From Hyperoodon ampullatus (lineage: Eukaryota > Chordata > Mammalia > Artiodactyla > Ziphiidae): a stretch of DNA of 64,000 nt. This document shows positions 21,481-33,584 of this stretch, piece by piece (position 1 is the stretch's first letter; the number at the start of each line of letters is the position of its first letter). The position numbers and the translations under genes are program-made. A model generated the notes under the pieces. It saw only the letters and a program-made list of their open reading frames with translations, had not been told where the DNA came from and searched no databases. The DNA lies in the NCBI GenBank assembly GCA_949752795.1, contig OX457075.1:8786701-8850700 (forward strand), given 5' to 3'.

Positions 21481-24400
21481 TCTCTGCTTCTAATACTTTT
21501 TCTTTGGCCTCTTCTCCCTGTGTTTTTAACTCTTTACTATCATTTTAGAGGGATTTAAGAAGAAAGTGGAAATAAGAACAAACCTTCAATTAACCACTTT
21601 TAACTTGAAGGCAGAAACCACAGTACCCTGAAATTGTATTCGACTCTCTATCCATCTTACGGTTATAACATTTCACCTATATGTGTCTACTCGTAAGTTG
21701 CATTACACTTTGGGGGAGGTGGCCAGGAAGGGACTTTTAATCTGAATTTCTTTCCTTTCTTCAGTTTAAGAGAAAAGTTCTTGCATTTTCATAATTTTTT
21801 GTTCTTTCCATTATGTCTATCCTCTCCTGTAGTTCTCATTAGATGAATGTTTAACATCTTGGTTATATTTTGCATATTGGTTTACATTTCTCTCATATTT
21901 TCTATCTTTTCCCCTCAACATTGAAAGATTTCTTCAAATTTATCTTTCATATCAATAATTATAACTGATTGATCTTTAATTATGTCCATTTTATAATGGG
22001 TAGATATTTGTACTTCCCATTAAACTTTGGACTTACTAAATTTTCTGATAATAAAAGAAATATATTATTCTCCTTGTGAAGAAATTGGAGAACATACTAA
22101 AAAGACTAAACAAAATGTGATCTTTAACTCACATTTTAGAGTTAACTTTTCAATAAGAATTTTTATTAATGTAAGCACTCATGCATTTTATTGATTTTAT
22201 TTTTTTACAAAATAGAATCCTGCAAGCTAGTTTTTTTAACCTTATTTTTCACTTAGCTATGTAACATTGTCATTCTTTTTCATAAACAAATTGTTATTTA
22301 CATTGTAATATTTAATGGCTACATATCAAATTTTTGCTTAGATGCAATAATTTTTTATTTCCTATTAACAGACATTGTTTTCATTTTTCCTTATCATACA
22401 CACGTGATGATTAATTTACTCATAAACAATTTTTCAGGGCTTATTAAATGTTCTCCTTAAAATATTTTGACATATATTTCCAGATAGCCTTCCAGAAAGG
22501 TCAGACCAATTTACATTCTTATCTGCTGTGTCTTTTTTTCCATGCCCTTTCTTGATTTCTCCCATCAGTTGGGGGTGGGGGGTGCAATTCATTCTTATTT
22601 CAATGTGAATTTTTACAACTATGAGGATTAACATTCTTTTCCAATATTCATGTCATCTACATTGCTTCTACTGTGAATTACTTCTTCAAGTTACTTGCTC
22701 ATTTTTCAAATTGTTGTCTTCATTAAAGTCTTTAATTACTAAACCTAGTCATTTTCTTTGCAACTAGTGAAACAATGTATATGCAAATATATATAAATTA
22801 TGAAATTTTTTCTTCCTCCTCTCATGTACACTCTTCTCTCCCAACCCAGGGTGTTAATGATGGGATGTGTGCCCTCCCACAGTCTCCTATGCACTACACA
22901 CACATAAGGTTTGTGTAAAGGACGTTTATTCACCAACATGGGCTTCTGTTATATATGTGGCTCTTCAACTTGTTTCACTTTTAATTAGGAAGCTTTCAAG
23001 CACAGAGAGCAATATAAATTAGTAAAATAAATACTATCTAAACACTTTCTCCCATAATTTAAAAATATTAACTTTTGGCAGATTTATTTTCATGTTTCAA
23101 ATAAACCATATGAAAGATATAGTTGGTATCTGAGCTAGCCCTATTAGACACATGTACTATGAACTTCTTTAAATGCTTCAACATTTAACAAATACTCGAC
23201 GTGCTTTCCTATTTTTTTAAAAAAAGACTGATTCTCAAAGGCATAAAAATACTTTGCACAGTTTTTATTAATACTGTGCCATGCTTTATGCCTTAGAGAT
23301 TGTTAGACCATTTAGTTGTCCTTGTAAAATTAATTTATGATGATGTAGTGAAAAAAATGCTGATGCCAAAGATAATAGTATATTTTTGACCATTTTACCA
23401 GTGCTGAGTTATAAAAGATATTTACTATAATGCTGCAACATACTAAGTATACCTAAACATTGACCAATTAAAAATTACTAAGGTGAGACATGGGAGAAAC
23501 CTATAAATTTCCTGATGATTGCACGGGAGGCAAAAAAGGTCATGTGGTATAATTTTCAGGAAACCAAAAAGGCACAAGATCCTCAACATAAGGTCTTAGA
23601 AGATTTACCAAGTTTAGCCCTCAGAAATATCATCCAAAATATAGATGTGAAAATGAAGAAAGAATTGGGTGTTTATCATACTGACTTCCAAGGAATCTAT
23701 CTTATGGTACTAACACCATCTTTTCTATAAGGATGATCACCTACCAGAGTTCGTCTGGAAGACTGCAAATGTTTTTACATTAAAAGCATTAGATCTTTGG
23801 CGGTGCTGAGTGTTAGGAGACAGACATGGTTTCTGATGGCAAAGCCATCCTACAGGTAGGAAGAGTAGAAGTCTGTGAGAGGGATGAGTTTTAACACCAT
23901 GAGCTTACTCAGTGCCTAAAATTCCAACCCCTGACGTTGTCCACTTGGGGTTACATTAAGCCTTAGCAGATAAATAGTGTCTCTTATTAAAATACAAATG
24001 TGTGATTTTGGAATTTCAACACATAGACATTTTAAGGCCCCAAAGAAGAATGGAACCCACAGCAGAAAACACTTTGATGGGAGCAGGGAAGAGGGAAAAT
24101 CAAGAGGCTAAAGAACCAGCAGGAAAGGTTGGACCAAGACAGTACTTTGACGTTCACGTCTCCAGAAAGAAATGGATATTGTGAAGGTGCTTAGTGATTC
24201 AACACCCCACATGGAACGTGGGCATCAGAGAGCAAAGGTGAACAATGCTCAATATCATTTAGACATGAGGGCTATAGATCTTAGAAGCAGTTAGTGTGGG
24301 CTTACAACCTACCTATTTTACCTACCCAATTAATTATATCCCCATAAGCCTCAATACTTTGATCCTAACATGAGTGTATTTTCCTCAAGATATTTGTAAA

Positions 24401-24771
24401 ACTTAAGTAAGATAATATACAAAATGCATCTCATAGTGTCATATTGCGAGCACTTACTATGCCATAATGAATAATTGACAGTTTTGTCTGAGAATGGTCC
24501 TCATCTACCTATCCATGAACTTCCACTGGTTTTTGCTGCCAGTGGTAATGGCTTTTTCACCCACGGAGGCAGGCTCACCTCCATGTTCTAGGTTTCAGGT
24601 GAGCTCTCCAGGCTGGGCTGGAGAAGGAAATATGTCATATGTAAGTGATATAATGTCTGTCTGGACAGACCTGGGGATTAGGAATAGAAAATTGCAAAAG
24701 ACAATTTAAATATGAATTTCTTTCATCATAGGGAGAGTGGGGAAGACAAGGAGATTACTTTTACGACATCT
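21481..24771. other. No gene recognised; scattered L1-like traces
   Basis: T-rich L1-like wording near 21770-22010 and 22400-22570 (antisense) is only suggestive. Short open frames (22434-22634 and 22745-22939 minus; 23515-23730, 24002-24184 and 24494-24709 plus) carry no domain I recognise. An 11-base G-rich run sits near 22570. Confidence 0.4.
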
Positions 24772-25125
24772 CACTATGGGCTCGGCATTACAGTAAGCAC
24801 TTTACAGATATGACTTCATTTGCTATGCATCACTACCTTGTAACATAGGTTCTGTCACCTTGATCTTACAGGTCAAAAAGTAAGATTCAGGGCTTCCCTG
24901 GTGGCACAGTGGTTGAGAGTCCGCCTGCCGATGCAGGAGACACGGGTTCGTGCCCCGGTCCGGGAAGATCCCACATGCTGTGGAGCGGCTAGGCCCGTGA
25001 GCCATGGCCACTGAGGCTGCGCATCCGGAGCCTGTGCTCCGCGACGGGAGAGGCCACAACAGTGAGAGGCTCGCGTACCGGGAAAAAAAAAAAATTAAGA
25101 TTCAGAGGTTATAAATTCTATAAGT
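24772..25125 (-). repeat. MIR (antisense) interrupted by a CHR SINE
   Basis: The plus strand has 'cattacagtaagcactttac', 'agatatgacttcattt', 'aacataggttctgtcacctt' and 'gatcttacaggtc' before the SINE, and 'ttcagaggttataaattc' after it. This is the MIR 3' part in reverse, split by the insertion at 24891-25095. Confidence 0.65.
24891..25095 (+). mobile_element. CHR-family tRNA-derived SINE
   Basis: Complete 5' end (ggcttccctggtggcacagt), A box tggttgagagtc, B box ggttcgtgccc, cetacean-type body and A-tail. Target duplication taagattcag at 24881-24890 and 25096-25105. The CpG-rich body (about one change from the other copies every 20-25 bases) points to a fairly recent insertion. Confidence 0.95.
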
Positions 25126-25156
25126 GGAGGTTCCAGAAAAACAACTACAAAACTGT

Positions 25157-25361
25157 GGCACAGTGGTTGAGAGTCCGCTTGCCGATGCAGGGGACACGGG
25201 TTCGTGCCCCAGTCCAGGAAGATCCCACATGCCGCGTAGTGGCTGGGCCCGTGAGCCATGGCCGCTGAGCCTGCGCGTCTGGAGCCTGTGCTCCGCAACG
25301 GGAGAGGCCACAACAGTGAGAGGCCCGCGTACCGCCAAAAAAACCCAAAACAAAACAAACA
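25157..25361 (+). mobile_element. CHR-family SINE, 5' truncated by about 15 bp
   Basis: It begins at ggcacagtgg, lacking the GGGCTTCCCTGGT start. Otherwise it is full length with B box ggttcgtgcccc and an A/CAAAA-rich tail. Short duplication aaaactgt at 25149-25156 and 25362-25369. It lies 61 bp after the previous SINE in the same orientation. The loss at the 5' end fits incomplete reverse transcription. Several open frames on both strands (25062-25437) are SINE translations. Confidence 0.9.
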
Positions 25362-25369
25362 AAAACTGT

Positions 25370-26229
25370 ACACCAATGAAACAAACGTAGATATAAAGCC
25401 GAGTTTTTAAAATAAAGCATTCAGAGATGTCCAGCAAATGTTCCTGTCACTTTCTTAGTATAAGCAATTCTTAGCCCTTCGGGGTTTTCAGAAGTAACAT
25501 GGGGTTGTTGTCAGATTCCAGAGTTGCTAGAGCTTGAACACAGCAAGGTGATAAGTTCTCTACTGGAATAAATGGAGATCTATGCTTGCCCAAAAAGTTG
25601 CAAATGTCACCCTTCCCCCTGGTGATTCTGATATGAGCAACTTCTTGAGGGGCGTGCTTACCACGGATACCCTACTGAGCATCAGCGCTGGAGCTAGCAA
25701 CTGCCAAGGACAACAGCAAGTTATATTTCTCATGACAGATAGGGGAAAAAAAGCTGAGCATCCGTAACCTAGGAAGTAGGATAAATTACCCTGGGGTAAC
25801 AGCCTTGTCTTGGGCCAAAGCAAGGGAAAACATCAGGAAGGAACTCATTCTATATATTGAGGGTTGTTCCTTTAATCCTATCTTCAGAGTTATTGATTAA
25901 ATTTCCCGAGAAAACTACACAGCACTCAAAGGTCTTATGAGCTCTGCTGTGAAAAAAAGTCCTGTGGAAATGACATGGAGAGAATAAAACTGAACTTCCC
26001 AGCTGCTGAGGGGCCTGAGGATTTTGTCCTAGATTTAAGGAGGCTGATACCTGAAAAATGAGGTGACCCCAGAGAACAGCCTATTGGAGTTCGGCAATGT
26101 TGGATGTCATGGCTTTGGGGAGAAGTCACTACTGCTGACAGAAAAGGCTGATGCTTCTGCTGCCACTGGGATTTCTGTCCATCAGAAAACTCTCTGAGCA
26201 ACCCACTCAAGAACACATGAAACATAATT
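25370..26229. other. No gene recognised
   Basis: Apparently single-copy sequence. Opposed short frames at 25560-25823 (minus), 25582-25767 (plus) and 25935-26225 (minus) show no domain. Confidence 0.4.
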
Positions 26230-26440
26230 CAAATTCATTTATTTATTCAATTAAAATGCATCCAGCATTTGTTACATCACAGGCACTGTGCTACCTAAGA
26301 GCTGAAACTACCATGAAGAGAACAGTGATATTGCTCCTAACCTTCAAAGAACTTATAGTTAAAAGAAGGTGAGATGATAAAGGTAAACTGTTATATAAAC
26401 TGTTATAAATCTTATAATAAGGTAAGCAGGTGCTAGGAGA
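26230..26440 (+). repeat. Old mammalian repeat with 'tattcaattaaaatgcatcc' start
   Basis: The order 'cagcatttgttacatcacag', 'gcactgtgctacctaagagc', 'cttcaaagaacttatagtta' is that of an ancient mammalian repeat also seen at 34590-35850 and 53555-53690. Family not named. Confidence 0.5.
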
Positions 26441-26960
26441 ATAAATAGTAACAGATTGTTAAGACAGATTTTTTAAAAACTTGGAAATAAAACAAAAAGG
26501 TGAGTGGCACGTCTTTTCAATGTCGCACTGGGATGTTGTTTAACAAGGATTATATGATTAGCTCAGGGAATGTACCTATGTTTGACTTTGCTATTTACTA
26601 CTGAGGGCTCAGACTTCATGAAGTTACATGTTAACTTGTAGATTTCTGTCTGGAAGAGATGTTATCCATCAGATTTTATTGTTCCATAGGACTTTAGGAC
26701 ATAGGTCAATTTACCTTGACCAATTTTATCTCTAGCTCAGCAAATTTATTTAAAAATGCCTTACCTAGTAGACTATAAGTACCCTGTTTCTCAAAATGTT
26801 CTTTGAACTAGCTTTACCAGCTTATCACTTTCTTCATTAATAAAGGAATTGGATAAAATCTTTGATGCATGTTCAGTCTACACTGGTATGAGAATTATGC
26901 TTCTAACTTTTTGAAAACTAATTATCTGACAACAATGGGAACCATTTCTGGGAGAATGGG

Positions 26961-27334
26961 TGTATTACTCAGTTTCAGCTACTTTAATAAAATACCACAG
27001 ACTGGGGCATAAACAACAGACATTGGTTTATCACAGTTCCTGGAGGCTAGGAAGTCCAAGATCAAGGTGTTGGCATATTTGGTCCCTAGTGACAGCTCTC
27101 TCCCCGGCTTCCAAATGACCATCTTCTCACTGTATCCTTATGTGGTGAGAGAGTGAGAGCTCTGATCTCTCTTCCTCTTCTTATAAGGACACTAATCCCA
27201 TCACAGGCGCCCCACCTTCATGACCTCAAGAAAACTTAACTACCTCCCAAAAGCTGTACCTCCAAATATCATCACATTCAGGGTTGGGGCTTCAATATAT
27301 GAATTTGGGGGTCCATAACATTCAGTCCCTAACA
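26961..27334 (-). mobile_element. MaLR (MST/MLT1-like) LTR, antisense
   Basis: The plus strand has 'aataaaataccacagactgg', 'cataaacaacagacattggt', 'ttcctggaggctaggaagtc', 'caagatcaaggtgttggca', 'ataaggacactaatcccat', 'atgacctcaagaaa', 'acctcccaaaagctgtacct' and a TG...CA frame from tgtattact to ccctaaca. This is the reverse complement of a MaLR LTR. No internal part is seen. Confidence 0.85.
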
Positions 27335-27429
27335 GTGGAGTTTAGAATTCATCAGACAAGGTTTGCAGGATACACCTGTGGAGGATGCAGCAGCTGATGG
27401 AAAATGACCTGGTACGGAGATGGAGTAAT

Positions 27430-27620
27430 GCAGGAAAGAGCTTTGGAGTCAGGCAGATTTAAATTCAAATCCTGCATTCAGGACTTACTAGCTGTTAATA
27501 GAACTGCTCAGACCCTCAATTTCCACATCAGTTAAATGGAGTTGATATAGTGACAATGTCAGAGGGATGGTGTGATGATTACAACACCTAACACAGTACA
27601 TGGTACACAATGCTTAATGT
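27430..27620 (+). repeat. MIR SINE
   Basis: 'gctttggagtcaggcagatt', 'taaattcaaatcctgcattc', 'ttactagctgtt', 'cagaccctcaatttccacat', 'cagttaaatgga', 'gtgtgatgattacaacac' and 'taacacagtacatggtacac' follow MIR order. Confidence 0.82.
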
Positions 27621-28643
27621 GTAGTTCCCTTCCTAGCCTTCCAGTGCTGTTACTTTGGGAACTGCCAAAGAAATCAAACTGGAAGCTTGGTTCCACACTC
27701 TCAGATTCTGGCTCTCTCATTATTGGCCTTCTAGATGGTAAAAATTAATAATCTCTTCCATACAAATTATATAAAATTTTCTACCAAAACATGTAGATAC
27801 GGCAGCCCAGAAACTTGAAGCTTAAGGCAGCTATAGAGACCCTGAATTTCATCTCAGGTTTCAAATGTTCAGGACATGGTAGAAGCTAAGAAAAAGGACA
27901 AATAGATTTCATCCCATTAACTCAAGCTTGATTCAGTATTTGTGACAATTCTGATAAAGATCAGCATTGTGTTTGCCTTTGCTCAGCAAAACCTACTTCA
28001 AAGATTAACAATGTAGTGGAAATTTGGGGCAGGATTTTTAATATGCTTAAGAAATTAAACACTATTTATGCACCTACCTTAATTGCAGTTAAAACATATG
28101 CCAAATTATGTTAAAAATAAAATGTTCTTATCTAGTTGTTAAAGCTGGTCCCCAAGGGCTATTTACTAAGCTATACTTGATCACTTTCAAATATGTGAAG
28201 TCAGTTAAATAAACTTAATGTAAATGAATGTTGCTAAAAGTAGTCTATAGTTTAGATTTTTTGCTAATTTAAATCAACCTCCCCTATTAGTCTAAATTGG
28301 CTTTCAGAGTAAACACAGTTTTATGTCATCTTACAACACACAGAAACACCCACTCCATGGCACATTCCGACGATAAATAAGTAATGACATTTTAAGACTC
28401 TTTAAAGGAATGTGGTCGGGATGCAAGATTATCACAGGTGGTTTTTAAATAATTTGCTTTTAAAAATCTGGACCTCTTATGTTCCTTGTACTGTCTCCCT
28501 CCTCTTCACATGTTTATATCTCCTTATTGTCACCCTTATTGTCTAGCCTTATTCCCTCCTAAAATATGCTTCTAGATGCCAACATTTGTGTTTCTGGGTA
28601 GAAGAAAAAAATGTCTTCTTCCCTAGCTTTGGGCATAACTAAT
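27621..28643. other. No gene recognised
   Basis: Apparently single-copy AT-rich sequence. No open frame of interest. Confidence 0.4.
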
Positions 28644-28659
28644 AGAAATAACTCAGATT

Positions 28660-28978
28660 GGGCTTCCCTGGTGGCGCAGTGGTTAAGAATCCGCCTGCCA
28701 ATGCAGAGGACACGGGTTCGAGCCCTGGTCCGGGAAGATCCCACATGCCGCGGAGCAACTAAGCCCGTGCGCCACAACTACTGAGCCCGCGCACCACAAG
28801 TACTGAAGCCCACATGCCTAGAGCCCGTGCTCTGCAACAAGAGAAGCCACTGCAATGAGAAGCCCATGCACCACAACGAAGAGTAGCCCCCTCTCACCGC
28901 AACTAGAGAAAGCCCATGCACAGCAACGAAGACCCAACACAGCCAAAAATAAATAAATAAAATAAATAAATTTATAAA
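28660..28978 (+). mobile_element. Long CHR-type SINE (older subfamily)
   Basis: Starts gggcttccctggtggcgcag; A box tggttaagaatc; B box ggttcgagccc. The body has repeated 'gccacaactactgagcc' and 'caccacaagtactgaagccc' phrases and an (AAAT)n tail. Target duplication agaaataactcagatt (28644-28659) and agaaagaactaagatt (28979-28994), 14 of 16. It is about 100 bp longer than the copies at 8293 and 24891. The copy inside the L1 at 42475-42801 is the same type. Confidence 0.94.
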
Positions 28979-28994
28979 AGAAAGAACTAAGATT

Positions 28995-29225
28995 TGTCAA
29001 GCAATTAGAACGTGGCAGGCACTATTTCAAGACTTTGATAAAAATTAACTAATTTAATTCATACAACCCCATGAAACTATCCTTATTATTACATCAGCTT
29101 CACAGATAAAGCAACAGAGCATTTAGATAAGTCATTCAAGGTCACACAGATAGTAAAGATGGAGCCAGGCTTTAACCCAGGAAGTCTAGCTTAAGAATCT
29201 GCACAGTTATCTACTACCTTCACTT
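28995..29225 (-). repeat. MIR, antisense
   Basis: 'ggcaggcactatttcaagac', 'aattaactaatttaattcat', 'acaaccccatgaaactatcc', 'cttcacagataaagcaacag', 'aaggtcacacagatagtaaa' and 'gagccaggctttaacccagg' form a MIR in reverse. The long CHR SINE abuts it on the left. Confidence 0.87.
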
Positions 29226-29287
29226 TTCTTCCACACATTAAACATCTGTGCTACCCAAGCTATGACACTTTTCTTTATAAAAAGGAC

Positions 29288-29776
29288 TGTAATGGTTAAT
29301 TTTATGTGTCATCTTGACTGGACCACAAGGTACCCAGATATTTGGTTAAACATTATTCTGGGTGTGTCTGTGAGGGTGATTCTGGATGAGACTGAAAATT
29401 GGATCAATAGGCTGAGTAAAGCAGATTATCTTCCCCAGTGTGGGTGGGCCTCATCCTATCCACTGAAGGCCTGAATAGTACAAAAGGCTGAGCAAGAGAG
29501 AATTTGTTCTATTCACCTGATAGTCTTTGAACTGGGACATCAGTGTTTTTCTGCCTTCAGACTCAAACTTGAACTTACACCTGATTCTCAAGCATTTGAA
29601 CTGTGGATATTGGGACAGTTCAGTCTCTGTAATCACAGGAGCCAGCTCCTTATCTATCTATCTATCTATCTACCTATCTATCTATCTATCATCTATCTCC
29701 TACCATTATATCTATACCTTTACATATCTATATAGATCCTATTGGTTCTGCTTCTTGGAGAACCCCGTGCAATATA
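29288..29776 (+). repeat. LTR-like repeat carrying a TATC microsatellite
   Basis: Starts tgtaatggttaattttatgtg and runs through 'cagatatttggttaaacatt', 'attctgggtgtgtctgtgag', 'agtaaagcagattatcttcc', 'gtgggtgggcctcatcctat', 'tggttctgcttcttggagaa' to aatata. A possible 5-bp duplication aggac/gggac flanks it (29283-29287, 29777-29781). Family not named. The (TATC)n at 29650-29701 lies where related copies carry an AT-rich tail segment. Confidence 0.68.
29650..29701. repeat. (TATC)n short tandem repeat
   Basis: About 12 tatc units interrupted by tacc and atc. Probably length-variable between individuals. Confidence 0.95.
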
Positions 29777-30414
29777 GGGACACAGGACACATGAGATTGC
29801 CCCTAATCAGTTTTACATTTCCCCCAATATTCTGTATTAAAATATGGAGTATCTTACCAAGATATTAGGCATATTCATACATATGAACAACTTGTGAGTT
29901 ACACTTATTCATTTTCAAATAAATGAATATGGGATATGGTAAATCTCTTTATATAAGTGTCTATATACTGTACCAATTTTATACATTTAATCATTTTATT
30001 AAAGATATATTAGCAAAGAGAAAAAAACTGAGATTTCAGGAGAAACTTGTTTCTGTGAGAGATCTATCAGCTAGGAAAACAGACCAACTTAGTTAGGGTA
30101 TATAAATACAGAATAAATATCCAGTACTTGTGACCCTACTATTAATGGCCACATTTCAGTTCCCCCAACTGCTGTGAGATAATTCTTCAAGTTTTGATAT
30201 AAATTTATATTTATATAAAATCAACTTTTATATTTTTGTCTCCTGTCCCCAACTTCATGCATGCATATACATGTATGTATATCAATGTATGAGTGTATTG
30301 AATGTTTCTTATTCAATGCTTAATATCTTTAAAAAATATTTTTAGGCTTAATAATGTATTGTTATGTACTGTATATCATCAAGATGAATAATAAATAATA
30401 CAGTAAAGTAGAAA

Positions 30415-30500
30415 AAACATAAACATTAGAGCCAGCCAGACATGGATTTGAATCTCAGCTCTGCTACCTGTCAGCTAAAGGATCTTAGGATGGCTACTTA
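30415..30500 (+). repeat. MIR fragment
   Basis: 'acattagagccagccagaca', 'tggatttgaatctcagctct' and 'gctacctgtcagct' match the MIR 5' half. Confidence 0.72.
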
Positions 30501-31260
30501 AACTTTGTTAGTAATCAGATAAATAAAAAATAAAATGTCACAACAAAAATTTTTTTTATTTACAAGACTGACAAGAATTTTTAAATTTGACAACATCAAT
30601 TCTTGGCAAAGTTGTAAAACAATAAAAAATAAAAACTCTTGTACAGTGTTTGTAGGAAAACATTGTGAATACGCACATATTCCATGAGCCAAAACTTTAA
30701 CTGCTAGCTGTACATCTGGGATAATATCTTGCAATTGTGTACCAGAAGACAGAGGCAAAAAGGTAGAAACAAACCAGATGTCCAAAAACAAGAAGATGAA
30801 CGAATAAATTGTTAAATATCCATATAAGATATTATTTAGCACACACACATAAGGAGATAGAGACACACACATAAGCATGTATGAATCTCAACAGTTAAAT
30901 CCTAAGAATATAAAGATGAATGAAAAAAGCAAGCCCCAGAAGAATACATGCATTAAATATTATTTATATAAAGTTTTAAAACTTGCAAAACTTTTATATT
31001 AACCATAATATAACTATTATATAAACTATATTATTTAAGGATGTGTTCATATACAGCTTATATATTTATATATGTAATATATTTGATATATTTCTATATA
31101 TTTATAGTAATTGTATATATTTTATGTATAATATCTATTTTCTTTATATAAATATATATGATATATGATAAAAAATTTAGGATAGTAGTTACAGAGTGGG
31201 AAGTGAAGGTCTTCAATGTTGTTGGCAAGTTTCATTTTTTATCTGGGTGTTAGATATGTT
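30500..31260 (+). repeat. Old L1M 3' end
   Basis: 'accagatgtccaaaaacaag', 'aagatgaacgaataaattgt', 'atgtatgaatctcaacagtt', 'gaatgaaaaaagcaagcccc', 'agaagaatacatgcattaaa' are the ORF2 end and 3'UTR of an old L1. An AT-rich expansion lies at 31000-31170. The 126-codon minus frame at 30498-30878 is antisense to it. Confidence 0.7.
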
Positions 31261-31276
31261 ATATTATTCATTTCTT

Positions 31277-31469
31277 TTTTTATATTGAAGTACAGTTGCT
31301 ATACAATATTATACAAGTCACAAGTGTACAATATAGTGATTCACAATTTTTAAAGATCATCCTCCATTTATAGTTATTATAAAATATTTGCTATATTCCC
31401 TGTGTTATACAATAGATCCTAGTAGCTTATTTTATACGTAATAGTTTGTACCTCTTACTCCACTCCCTC
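31277..31469 (-). mobile_element. 5'-truncated L1 3' end, antisense, perfect 14-bp target duplication
   Basis: The plus strand has a poly-T, then 'attgaagtacagttgctata', 'caatattatacaagtcacaa', 'gtgtacaatatagtgattca' and 'cctgtgttatacaatagatc'. It is flanked by attattcatttctt at 31263-31276 and 31470-31483, exact. It is nested in the old L1 relic that precedes it. Confidence 0.93.
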
Positions 31470-31489
31470 ATTATTCATTTCTTAAGACG

Positions 31490-33580
31490 TTTAAGTTCTT
31501 TTATGTACACAATTGTTATTTTTAGTAAAAAAAAGGGGGGATTAATAAAATACAAATTCTACTTTTAAGTCAATCAATTTATTTTTATAAGGTAGATATA
31601 TCAGAGAATTCCATGAGCTCATGTTACAGAAAAAATCCTGGATCAAAGAAGTCAAGAGTTCTGAGTTCAGGCTCCAACAATGGCGCTAACTAGTACTGTG
31701 ATATCTGACAAACGAAATCCTGGTCTCTCTGGATGTAATCTCAAACGTAAGATTGGAGGAGGGCTGCACCTCACTGAAAGGTGCTGCAGACTAGATGAGC
31801 TTTAAACTTACTTCCACCTCTAGGACCGCATAGTGCCATGAGTTCAATCTTGAAGACCTTTTGGAGAATCTCCCACTTTGTTCTCAGTTCTCCACAATAT
31901 ACTTTTTGGTGAAAGACTTTCAAATGTTGCAGTAGTTTATGAAAACAAATATCATCCAATACAGTAGGGCATCCCAGCAACAAAACTTCTTTATGTTTCT
32001 TTCTGTTCTGTAATCTATGAAACGATAGGCTCAGTGATGATGAAAGATATTTTCTTAGCAAGGATAGAATTCTAGATGAATTCTCGTACATCACAGAGGT
32101 AGGAAACTATTATGTAGGGTCACTGACAAAAAATAAAAAGCAGTATGAGCTAACCACTGAATTTCTACCATTTTAATTGACATATATATTATGAAATATT
32201 AGCAGATGTTTTAAAAATGGCAAAGTAAAGGTTTATTAAATAATGCTTTAAAACATTCTATTCTATACTGTGGCTGGTAAAGTATAAGAGACAAAAACAG
32301 AAAAAGAAAGGGTAATTGGGAGAACATGAATTGAGGAAAAGAAGCAAACAGTTTGCACAGGAAGATGTTAAATGTCAAAATAGTGTGGAAAAGACAAAGG
32401 GAAGAGAGGGGATGTGTATGTAGGACACATTCACAAACAAACAAATGTAAATATGTAATCACAAAATAATTTATCTGTCTCTTGGCTGTTCAGGTCTATT
32501 TTGAACATTCTGAAAACTTGTTACAGTGCAACCTACAAAATGACTTGAAAATATCAAATCCACCCCAGCCAGCTCCTCTGGTCCCTTCACTCCCACCAGT
32601 TTTGCAACTGACCTTCATTTTTTTTTCTAAGCTTCAAGTCTGCTTATTCCCTTCTTTTGGTTCCCTTCAAAGATGATAGAAATAAACTTGGTTCACGTTC
32701 TTAAGTGTATTTACTCATGCCTGTGGAATGCTATTAAAAGTTTGTCTTTTTCCCCCGATATTAATAAATAAAAAGATTTTTCTCCCACTCCCACCCATGA
32801 TCTGTAGAGTTTCACGTATAATAATCTAAGATAGGGATCTGTTGTTGTATTAAGCCTTTTATAGACTTGTATAAAGAAAGAAAAATATAATTAATCTCTT
32901 TGTCAATCTCAAAATTTGAAACTAAGCAAGTAAAGCTTCTCTTTAAGGAGACTGCAAACTGGAAGAAAGCTTGGGGTAGAGACTGGCTTCTGCTCTTCAG
33001 AACCCTTAGCGGGTGACAAATATGATAATTGCCTTTGAGTCCATCTGGAAATGGATCTGCAAATGAGTAAAACTGCAAAAATCATAGTCTGTTTTTCAAT
33101 AGAATCTGCAGCAGGTTAGTTAACAGTGTCAGACTCTCATTATTCCAGAGGCAGGGGAGAATGAGAGATTCTAGTGCACGGCTGTAGAGTACTATCAGGA
33201 TAGTCTCATCAAGCCCAGCATGAGGTGTATCGTTTGGAGAAAGCACAGTGCTACACCATGCAACCTAATAAACCCGAGGGTCCAATTCAATGACTTTTAT
33301 TCCCAGTGGCTCTTTGTTTAGCATAAAAACTCAGTCACTAGAATTTGGTTTTGCAGTTTGAGACTTTCTGGGCCTTTCAATTAAACACATTTTGAAAACT
33401 ACACACATGTAGCAAAGAATGTACATACAGACTGTCCACTCCTCTCACCAGAACAGAGCAGCAGTGGGTCTGGCGAGGTGGAGTGATAGTTCCCGGCTGG
33501 ATTTATGGCAGAGCTGAAAGCAGACCCAGGTCAACTGGTTCAAAGGTCCACCCCAGCCCCACTGATCCCCATATAATACG
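31490..33580. other. No gene recognised
   Basis: About 2 kb of mixed sequence. Short open frames (31771-32094, 32211-32462, 32812-33078 minus; 32482-32676 plus) have no recognisable domain or RNA-gene context. Confidence 0.4.
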
Positions 33581-33584
33581 ATAC

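Noticed and set aside
28660..28740. tRNA gene-like A and B boxes
   Set aside because: They belong to tRNA-derived SINEs; no cloverleaf with matching acceptor stem or terminator is present.
29527..29868. 113-codon frame with a YLSIYLSIYLS repeat
   Set aside because: It is a translation of the TATC microsatellite and an LTR-like repeat.
30498..30878. 126-codon minus-strand frame
   Set aside because: Antisense of an old L1 3' region; no domain, and no conserved start or neighbour.
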